Source of the DNA: an uncultured Bacilli bacterium
GTDB taxonomy: Bacteria; Bacillota_I; Bacilli_A; RF39; UBA660
Length of the DNA stretch: 24,561 nt
NCBI GenBank assembly: GCA_947522695.1
Contig: CANNTX010000015.1
Span: 1-24,561 of the forward strand
Direction of reading: 5' to 3'
Shown here piece after piece: positions 1 through 7,100 of the stretch. Each line of letters starts with the position of its first letter. The stretch's first letter is position 1. Made by a program: the position numbers and the translations under genes. The notes beneath the pieces were generated by a model. That model made no database searches. It saw only the letters and a program-made list of their open reading frames with translations, and was not told the origin of the DNA.

Positions 1-1311
1 GTTTCTAACTTTGCATCTTTTACTCCATTATCAATGTTAATTATTACACTTATTGGTATTGGAATTATGGATAAAACTGGATTTTTAGATTCTCTTTTCT
101 ATATTTTAACGAGAAAAACTAATAAAAAGGTTGTTACTTTTGTTTTATCGTTTATATGTATATTATCTTCTATTTCTGGAGATTTAGGATTTATAGTTTA
201 TATACCACTTGCAGCTTTATTATTTAAATATGGTAAGAGACATCCAAAAGCTGGTATAATATGTGCATTTGCATCAATAGCATGCGGTTATGGGATTAAT
301 TTATTTATGAGTAGTATTGATACATCTTTAGTTGCTTATACTAATCAAGCAGCTAACTTATTATCTAAAGATTATAAAGTAGGCGTGTTTGCATTTTTAG
401 TTGCTATGATACTTGCTTCAGTAATACTTGCTTCGATAATATCGTCTATTACAGAAAAGGTTACGATTCCAAGACTTGGACATTATGAATTAATGACTGA
501 GACAGAAGATTATTTAACTAAAAAAGAAAAAAGAGGATTATTAATTTCATTATTCTTTGGCTTTATATATTTAATTATAATCATTTATAATATTATTCCA
601 TATGCGCCATTAGGAGGAAATTTCTTAGATTATAGTCAAAATTATTATATTGATAAGTTATTTGGCTATAATAGTTTCTTTAGTCAAGGGTATGTATTTG
701 TAGTTGTTATACTATTCTTTATCCTTGGATTTTCATATGGTGTTGCGACTAAAAAGATAAGAAATGCGAAAGATTTATTTGATTCAATGTGTTATAGCTT
801 AGATAAAATTGGAAATGTTTTAGTATATTTATTCTTTGCTTCTACATTAATATTTGTCTTTAAATCAAGTAATATTGGAACTCTTATAACTGCTTATTTT
901 GCTAATGTGGTAAATTCTAGTAGTTTAAGTGGTATAGTGCTAGTATTAATTACTTTTGTTTTTAGTGCTTTATCTACATTAGTTTTGCCTGGATCTGTTA
1001 ACAAATGGGCCATTCTTAGTCCATCAATTGTTCCATCATTTATGAATGAAGGATTAACACCTGAACTAGCTACTTTAGTATTTAGAGCGGGGGAATGTGT
1101 TACTTATGGAATTACTCCAATTATGGCTTACTTTGTTATCTATTTAGCATTTATGGAATTATATACTTCTGAAAATGAAGAAGGATTATTTGGAAATATT
1201 AAATATTTGATACCTTATTCAGTTGGAACTTTATTAATGTGGATAGTTATTTTATTGCTATTTTATGTTACAGGAATTCCTTTTGGAATTGGTGGTTATG
1301 TTGGATTATAA
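1..1311 (+). CDS. abgT: AbgT family transporter, 5' end missing
   Basis: The frame is open from base 1, so this is the C-terminal 436 residues of a protein whose start lies outside the window; the AbgT family is usually about 500 residues. It is a polytopic inner-membrane protein. The region around residues 57-95 (GDLGFIVYIPLAAL, then KRHPKAGI and GYGINLF) and the region near residues 325-375 (GSVNKWAILSP, SPELAT-like TPELATLVFRAGE, then TYGITPIMAYF) match the conserved blocks of AbgT/MtrF transporters. Family members import p-aminobenzoyl-glutamate or export sulfonamide-type antimetabolites by ion coupling; which of these applies here cannot be told. The gene ends at TAA immediately before a hairpin terminator, so it is transcriptionally separate from the type VII locus that follows. 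Confidence 0.88.
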   Translation, partial: VSNFASFTPLSMLIITLIGIGIMDKTGFLDSLFYILTRKTNKKVVTFVLSFICILSSISGDLGFIVYIPLAALLFKYGKRHPKAGIICAFASIACGYGINLFMSSIDTSLVAYTNQAANLLSKDYKVGVFAFLVAMILASVILASIISSITEKVTIPRLGHYELMTETEDYLTKKEKRGLLISLFFGFIYLIIIIYNIIPYAPLGGNFLDYSQNYYIDKLFGYNSFFSQGYVFVVVILFFILGFSYGVATKKIRNAKDLFDSMCYSLDKIGNVLVYLFFASTLIFVFKSSNIGTLITAYFANVVNSSSLSGIVLVLITFVFSALSTLVLPGSVNKWAILSPSIVPSFMNEGLTPELATLVFRAGECVTYGITPIMAYFVIYLAFMELYTSENEEGLFGNIKYLIPYSVGTLLMWIVILLLFYVTGIPFGIGGYVGL

Positions 1312-1335
1312 GCTCACTATTTTAGTGAGTTTTTG
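1312..1335 (+). terminator. Rho-independent terminator after the AbgT gene
   Basis: A 7-bp stem CTCACTA (1313-1319) / TAGTGAG (1323-1329) with a three-base loop is followed by a run of five T. It starts one base after the stop codon. Confidence 0.8.
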
Positions 1336-1355
1336 TATGTTCAAACATTATAAAG

Positions 1356-1370
1356 ACATAATAATTATGT
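1356..1370. promoter_or_regulatory. 15-bp palindrome upstream of the type VII locus, Fur/PerR-box-like
   Basis: ACATAAT-A-ATTATGT is a perfect 7-1-7 inverted repeat. The 7-1-7 layout and the ATAATAATTAT core are those of Fur/PerR-family operators, but the outer bases differ from the PerR consensus. It lies about 100 bases before the first type VII gene and could control it. No clear -35/-10 pair was found beside it, so function is inferred. Confidence 0.35.
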
Positions 1371-1456
1371 ATAGAAAGTGTCAATAATTTTTTTAATATG
1401 TTTATTTTATTAGGTATTTATGATAATTTTATCTTAGGTATAACCTATTTAAATAT

Positions 1457-1464
1457 AGAGGAGG
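1457..1464 (+). promoter_or_regulatory. Ribosome binding site that sets the start of the WXG gene
   Basis: AGAGGAGG lies 7 bases before the ATG at 1472 but only 1 base before the ATG at 1466, so the second ATG is the likely start. Confidence 0.8.
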
Positions 1465-1471
1465 TATGAAT

Positions 1472-2077
1472 ATGGATATACGTGTAAATAATTTAGATTT
1501 AGGGTATGATCAATGTGAAGGATTAAATAATCTAGCTAAACAAAAAGGTCAAGACCTAATAAATGAATTAAAAAATAATATTAATAATTTAAAAGTACAC
1601 TGGGTTGGTAATGATGCGATGGTGCATATAAATAATTTAATTGAATTATATGGTTTTCTAGGTAAATTAGTTGATAGTGCGATGAGCGTAACTTCTAATG
1701 CTGCTAATAGTATGATTAGATTACAGGAAATAAGACAAGCAAATGGTGGTATGGGTAGTGTAGGAGCAGCTTTGAATAGTTTTTATGAATATGGTTCTAT
1801 TCCAAATGTAATTAGTACAACAGAGTATTATGTTGAACCTGCTGCTTTAAGTGATTTAACAACGCTTAAAAATATTTATTCTTCTTATAAGGAATTTATT
1901 ACCAATTTTAAATCTAAAAAAGATGAGTTATTTAGTAATTGGACTATGGGTGCTAACATTGAAAACGCTAAAGCGAGATTTGAAGAATTTTCTAGTGTTT
2001 CAAGTAAATATGATAGTTATTTAGATAACGCTATCGAAAATCTTAGTAAAGCTTGTAACAATATATCTAAAGCTTAA
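1472..2077 (+). CDS. Type VII secretion protein with two WXG100-like units
   Basis: This 201-residue, helix-rich protein is the probable structural substrate of the type VII system encoded downstream. Two WXG100-like helical hairpins can be seen in one chain. The first has its turn at W44-V-G46 (residues about 5-92); the second has a looser turn W157-T-M-G160 (about 123-200). They are joined by a Gly/Ala/Ser-rich stretch at 92-110. EsxA-type proteins are normally about 100 residues with one WXG turn and act as dimers, so this looks like a covalent dimer. The start at 1472 is chosen because the AGAGGAGG site is 7 bases upstream. It is the first gene of the locus, 27 bases ahead of the YukD-like gene. 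There is no signal peptide, as expected for a type VII substrate. The assignment is firm for the locus and moderate for the second unit. Confidence 0.8.
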   Translation: MDIRVNNLDLGYDQCEGLNNLAKQKGQDLINELKNNINNLKVHWVGNDAMVHINNLIELYGFLGKLVDSAMSVTSNAANSMIRLQEIRQANGGMGSVGAALNSFYEYGSIPNVISTTEYYVEPAALSDLTTLKNIYSSYKEFITNFKSKKDELFSNWTMGANIENAKARFEEFSSVSSKYDSYLDNAIENLSKACNNISKA

Positions 2078-2104
2078 TTGTTTCGTTTTGTGAGGTGAAG
2101 TGAT

Positions 2105-2356
2105 ATGAATAATAAATTATTGATTAGTGTTTCTTTACCGATATTAGATATTAGTTTTGATTTAGAGGTTCCTAATATTATTAAAGTAGGTAGTTTAAAG
2201 AATATAATTTTAGATTATGTCAGAAATAATTATAATAATGATATGAATTTTGGAACATTTAGATTAATTAAAAGAGAAAGTGGAATTGAGTTGGATTCTA
2301 ATTTATTGGTAAAAGATGCTAACATTAGTAATGGCTCAATTCTTGTACTTATTTAG
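2105..2356 (+). CDS. yukD: YukD/EsaB-like ubiquitin-fold protein
   Basis: This 83-residue protein has the alternating beta-strand pattern of the YukD/EsaB ubiquitin-like family: an N-terminal strand pair (LLISVSLPILDISFDLEVP), a helix around residues 30-43, and a closing segment ending in GSILVLI. EsaB/YukD is a small cytoplasmic component needed for firmicute type VII secretion. It does not conjugate to targets, and no C-terminal Gly-Gly is present here. The gene sits between the WXG gene and the DUF5082-like gene with gaps of 27 and 15 bases, and has a GAGGTGAA ribosome binding site. The position in the cluster supports the call as much as the sequence does. Confidence 0.8.
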   Translation: MNNKLLISVSLPILDISFDLEVPNIIKVGSLKNIILDYVRNNYNNDMNFGTFRLIKRESGIELDSNLLVKDANISNGSILVLI

Positions 2357-2371
2357 TAGGAGCTGACATTT

Positions 2372-2767
2372 ATGGCATATCGTGCAATAACATCGTCTTC
2401 TGGTAGTTCATCTTATTATGCAGGTGTAATACAAGAATTAAAAAACAAAAAAAGTAATTATGTTAAATTGCGAAAAGATTTAGTTGATATTGATTCAAAA
2501 TTAACTTTAGTTTATAATACGTATTTTTTAAGTGCTATGGATAATTTAATAAAAGGATATGATTGCGGTGGAAAAACAATAAAACAAGATGATATTTATA
2601 GCATTGATTTAAGATTAGAATCCAATAAGAGTATCATAGAAGGAATAAAAAGTGATGTAGACGCAAGAATTAAAGAACTGAGTAGTAAAATATCTACTTA
2701 TACAACTTATTACAACAATGCTTTAAGTAATGAAAGAAATCGAAAAAATAGTTTGTCAATAAACTAA
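2372..2767 (+). CDS. DUF5082/YwqH-like coiled-coil type VII accessory protein
   Basis: The product is 131 residues, almost entirely helical with heptad-like spacing (about 18-50 and 80-125), lacks tryptophan, and has a Gly-rich loop CGGKT near residue 66. This size and pattern, and its position beside a secreted effector, fit the YwqH/DUF5082 group of small helical proteins encoded in type VII clusters, where such proteins pair with the N-terminal helical domain of the effector encoded next. AGGAG lies 9 bases before the ATG. Partnership with the adjacent lysozyme gene product is inferred from gene order. There is no signal peptide or membrane segment. Confidence 0.6.
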   Translation: MAYRAITSSSGSSSYYAGVIQELKNKKSNYVKLRKDLVDIDSKLTLVYNTYFLSAMDNLIKGYDCGGKTIKQDDIYSIDLRLESNKSIIEGIKSDVDARIKELSSKISTYTTYYNNALSNERNRKNSLSIN

Positions 2768-2800
2768 TAATTATAATATTTGAAAGGAGTATTTGATACA

Positions 2801-4087
2801 ATGCATACTGACGTAGCGTGTTTGACAGAGTCAAGTAAATTTTTTGATGATTCATACAATGAACTTGGAAATTGTATTAATTTATTAAATATTGCAATTA
2901 ATGATGCAGGTCTTGTATCTGATGGTTCTTATGTTGAACGTTTATCAACTGTTAAAAATAATATATCAACTATAAATGATGAATTAGATACTATTATTGG
3001 ATATATTAATAAAACTATTGGTTTATTAAATACTTTTAATGACACAAATGAGTCTTTTGATTTATCACTTTTTGCATTGGATATATATAACAATAATGAT
3101 TATTTATATTCGCTTAATAATATTATTAGTTCTGATAATTTAAGTAATACTAAGAAAATTAATCCAGATGCTGAAAAAAATATTTTATATATTTATAGTT
3201 ATATGAGAAATAATTTGGGATATACCCATGATGGTGCAATGGCTATGATTAATAATATGGGAGCTGAAAGTGCTTTTAACCCAACTGCTAAAAACGTTTC
3301 AAGTGGTGCTTTTGGATTATGTCAGTGGCTTGATAGAAAACAGAAGCTAGTTGATTTTGCTAACGATCACCATTTAGATGTTAATGATATTGATACACAA
3401 TTGCTTTTTATGGATGATGAATTAAAAACACGTTATAATAGTGGAAATCCCCAGCATCATCTATATGATCAAGTTACTGGCAAAATTGATGTCGATGCAA
3501 AATCATTATCTGGTAATATAACAAAAATTTATGAGGTACCTGTTGATTCAAGAGAAGAAAATTATTATGAAAAAATGCAAAATGTTGCAAATAGTAGATA
3601 TAATTCTTATAATGATGTTATTGAAGATTTTTTAGATGCTAATAATGTTTTTAAAAGAACTAAGTCAAATGAAACTAGTGGATATAATAATGATTTTAAT
3701 ACACAAGATGTAAATGAAACTAGTGGAAATAATAATGGTTTTAATACACAAGATGTAAATGAAACTAGTAGAAATAATAATGGTTTTAATATACAAGATG
3801 TAAATGAAACACAAATAAATAATAATGTTACTAATGAAGTAACTTCGGATAATAATTCTAATCAATCTAGTAGTATAGAAGTTTTAGATGTAAATAGTAG
3901 TTCAAATAATACAAGTGGAATAACTAATAGTAATACTTATGAAATAAAAGAAGGAGATAGTCTTTATTCTGTCTTTGGTGATAAGTGGCGTGATGTTTAT
4001 AATGCTAACAAGGATAAAATAAGTGATCCAAATTCGATTGGAGTTGGATTAGTGTTAAACATTCCGGACGGAGTTGAGATAAAATAG
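2801..4087 (+). CDS. Candidate type VII-secreted lysozyme with LysM domain
   Basis: A 428-residue protein in four parts. Residues 1-115 are helical and resemble the targeting domains of type VII effectors, with no signal peptide. Residues about 122-270 match the phage tail lysozyme fold, with the probable catalytic glutamate E156 in the segment GAESAFNP followed by GAFGLCQW. Residues 290-375 are a low-complexity Asn/Ser/Thr linker that begins with three 15-residue repeats. Residues about 379-422 form a LysM domain that should bind peptidoglycan. The inferred role is local opening of the wall for the secretion machine, or attack on other cells; the staphylococcal T7SS-linked hydrolase EssH is a functional precedent for the first. 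An upstream in-frame TTG (2780) is less likely as start because AAAGGAG (2783-2789) serves the ATG at 2801. A terminator follows. Confidence 0.78.
   Translation: MHTDVACLTESSKFFDDSYNELGNCINLLNIAINDAGLVSDGSYVERLSTVKNNISTINDELDTIIGYINKTIGLLNTFNDTNESFDLSLFALDIYNNNDYLYSLNNIISSDNLSNTKKINPDAEKNILYIYSYMRNNLGYTHDGAMAMINNMGAESAFNPTAKNVSSGAFGLCQWLDRKQKLVDFANDHHLDVNDIDTQLLFMDDELKTRYNSGNPQHHLYDQVTGKIDVDAKSLSGNITKIYEVPVDSREENYYEKMQNVANSRYNSYNDVIEDFLDANNVFKRTKSNETSGYNNDFNTQDVNETSGNNNGFNTQDVNETSRNNNGFNIQDVNETQINNNVTNEVTSDNNSNQSSSIEVLDVNSSSNNTSGITNSNTYEIKEGDSLYSVFGDKWRDVYNANKDKISDPNSIGVGLVLNIPDGVEIK
3668..3802 (+). repeat. Three tandem 45-bp repeats in the lysozyme linker
   Basis: Units at 3668-3712, 3713-3757 and 3758-3802 encode NETSGYNNDFNTQDV-type 15-mers and are nearly identical; a fourth partial unit (NET) follows. 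The in-frame period means copy number can change without breaking the gene. Confidence 0.9.
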
Positions 4088-4099
4088 TTATATAGATTG

Positions 4100-4129
4100 G
4101 TAATATATAGATTATATATTACTTTTTTA
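4100..4129 (+). terminator. AT-rich hairpin terminator between substrate genes and essC
   Basis: GTAATATATA (4100-4109) pairs fully with TATATATTAC (4113-4122) around a three-base loop and is followed by TTTTTT (4123-4128). The stem is 10 bp but weak, so partial read-through is likely. Confidence 0.65.
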
Positions 4130-4141
4130 TTTATTCTGGTG

Positions 4142-4147
4142 TATAAT
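4142..4147 (+). promoter_or_regulatory. -10 box of a probable internal promoter for essC
   Basis: A perfect TATAAT lies 13 bases past the terminator T-run and 14 bases before the AGGAGG (4161-4166) that serves the ATG at 4175. A -35 is only weakly matched (TTACTT at 4119-4124, 17-base spacer, overlapping the terminator). Confidence 0.5.
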
Positions 4148-4174
4148 TTTATTATGATAGAGGAGGTTAACTTT

Positions 4175-7100
4175 ATGAGAGTATCTATAATTAGAAATGG
4201 ATCTATTAGAGATTTTGTATTTCCTAATGAAGCTAAAGGTTCTTATTGGATTGATGGATTTGATATTAATGGAAATAAAAGAAATATAATTTTAATTGAT
4301 TCTGATAATGGCAAATGGAAACTTGTTAGTAATAATAATGCTTATGTTGTTGTTAATGACGTAATGAATCCATTTGTTTATTTAGATAATTATAATTTTT
4401 ATAAAATTAAAAATGAATATGATAAAGATACTTTTTTAATATATGTTTCTCCTGCTGTTGAACAATATAATTGTTATGAGATTAATGAACAATTAGAAAA
4501 AGGATTTTCTATTGGAAAAAGTGGAAAATGTCTTATAAAATATTCTGTATGTAAAGATGTAGAATGTTTTATTAAAAAAGAAACTGATAAAATATATGTT
4601 ATTAATAATGATGGTAATGTTTATGTTAATAATGTAAGATTATTTAATAAAGTTGAATTAAAAATTGGAGATATTATTTTTATTAATGGATTAAGAATTA
4701 TTATTAATGGTAATGATGATCATGGTGTTTCTTATTCTATTTATGTAAATAATATAAATTTAAATGATGTTAAGTTGGATATTTTGCCTACTGGTATTAT
4801 ACCTTCTAAATATGGTGAATTTACTATAAGTAATGATGATAACTATTATCCTATTTATAATGAGAATGATTATTTTTATAAAAAACCTAGAATTGTTCCT
4901 ATGCTTAAAACTTTAGATATAAAAGTTGATGAACCACCTGCTAGATTTGAAAATAAAGAAAGTCCTTTTTTGCTTACAATTGGTCCAATGATTACTATGT
5001 CTATGACATCTCTAATGATGGGATATAATACTTTAAATGGTGTTAATAGTGGTACTATGACAATGAAGGATGCTACTCCATCTTTAATTATTTGTGGAGC
5101 AATGTTTGCTAGTATATTTATATGGCCTCTTATGACAAGATTTTATGAAAAATTTGAAACAGGTCGTAAAGAAAGAAAAAGACAAAAAAAATATAATAAA
5201 TATATTGATAGTAAAATTGAGGAGATTAGTAAAGCTAAAAATGAGCAAACATCTATTTTAAAAATGCATTATTTGAGTAGTGAAGAAGCAAGTGATGTAA
5301 TATTAAATAGAAGTTCAATTATGTGGCAAAGAAGAGTAACTGATGATGATTATTTAACAGTTAATTTAGGAACTGGTAATTGTCCAATGAAAATTAATAT
5401 TAATTATCCAGAGGAAAAGTTTACATTAGAAGAAGATAATTTAAAAAAACTTGTTGAAAGATTAGGGAGTGAACCTAAAGTTTTGGAAAATGTTCCTATT
5501 CCTTACTCATTGAAAACAAATTATATCAGTGGAATTATAGGAAATGATTATTTGTATGCTTATGTTAAAAAATTGATTATACAAATTTTAGCTTTTCATA
5601 GTTATGATGATTTAAAGATTGTTGTTTTAACAGATGAAGAGCATGAACACGAATGGGCATTTTTAAGATTAGCTCCTCATTTATTTAGTGATGATAAAAG
5701 TATTAGATTTTTTGCTACAAATAATGATGAATATAAGGAAGTTTGTTATTATTTAAATCGTATTTATGAAGAAAGAAAAAATAATAAAGAAAACAACTTT
5801 GAACAATTATATTTAATTATTACTGATAGTTTTAAAAAGATTAGAGAAATTGATTTTATTAAAAATGTATTGGAAAATGAATATAATGGGTTTAGTATTT
5901 TTATGATGGATAGAAAAATGACTAATTTCCCAGATCAATGTACATCATTTATTGATTTAAGTTTAATTACTAGTAATAACTTTATGGGTGAAGTTAAAAA
6001 TAATTTAGATGTTAATAATAGTCTACAATTTAATATAGATTTTAGTTATGTAATTGATTATGAGAAGTGTGTTGGAGTTCTTGCTAATACACCTATTGAT
6101 ATAAAAAGTGATAATGAAGGTAAACTTCCTTTAAAGATTGGCTTTTTGGAAATGTATGATGTTGGTAGAGTAGAACAATTAAATAGTCCGGCAAGATGGA
6201 GTAGCAATAATCCAGTTCTTAATTTATCTGCTCCGGTTGGTGTTGGAAGAAATGGTGAATTAATTACTATTGATTTACATGAAAAATACCATGGACCTCA
6301 TGGTTTAATTGCAGGTATGACTGGTTCTGGTAAATCTGAATTTATTATTACATATATATTATCAATGGCACTTAATTATAGTCCTTATGAAGTTCAATTT
6401 ATTTTAATTGATTATAAAGGTGGAGGACTTGCTGGTGCGTTTGAAAATAAATTAACAGGTGTTAAACTTCCTCATTTAGTTGGAACAATTACAAATTTAG
6501 ATGCTAATGAAATTAAGAGAAGTTTAGCTAGTATAGAATCTGAACTTAAAAGAAGACAAGCACTATTTAATAAAGCTAGAGAAATTAGTGGTGAATCAAC
6601 CGTTGATATTTATAAATATCAAAAAATGTTTAGACAAGGTGTATTAACTGAACCTGTATCTCATTTGTTTATTATATGTGATGAGTTTGCTGAATTAAAA
6701 AATCAACAACCAGAGTTTATGGAACAATTAATTTCTACTGCTAGAATTGGTCGTAGTTTAGGCGTACATTTGATTTTGGCTACACAAAAACCAAGTGGAG
6801 TAGTTGATCCGCAAATTTGGAGTAATACAAGATTTAGGGTATGTTTAAGAGTTCAGGATACATCTGATTCTAATGAAGTTATTAAAAAGGATGATGCAGC
6901 ATTTTTAAAACAAACAGGTAGATTTTATTTTCAAGTTGGATATGATGAGGTATTTACAATTGGACAGGCTGCTTATGCTGGAGGTACGTATGTTCCTTCT
7001 GATAATATAAAAAAAGATGTTGATAGTTCAGTAGATTTTATAAATAATATTGGATATGTTACTAGAAAAGTAGATACTAAACCAAAAGTTAATGTTGTTG

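Noticed and set aside
2780..2800. TTG start seven codons upstream for the lysozyme gene
   Set aside because: It would overlap the ribosome binding site AAAGGAG that serves the ATG at 2801.
3665..3865. Minus-strand frame of 66 codons over the lysozyme linker
   Set aside because: It is the shadow of the 45-bp repeats and AT-rich linker; it shows the same repeat period, lacks a ribosome binding site and lies within a well-supported gene.
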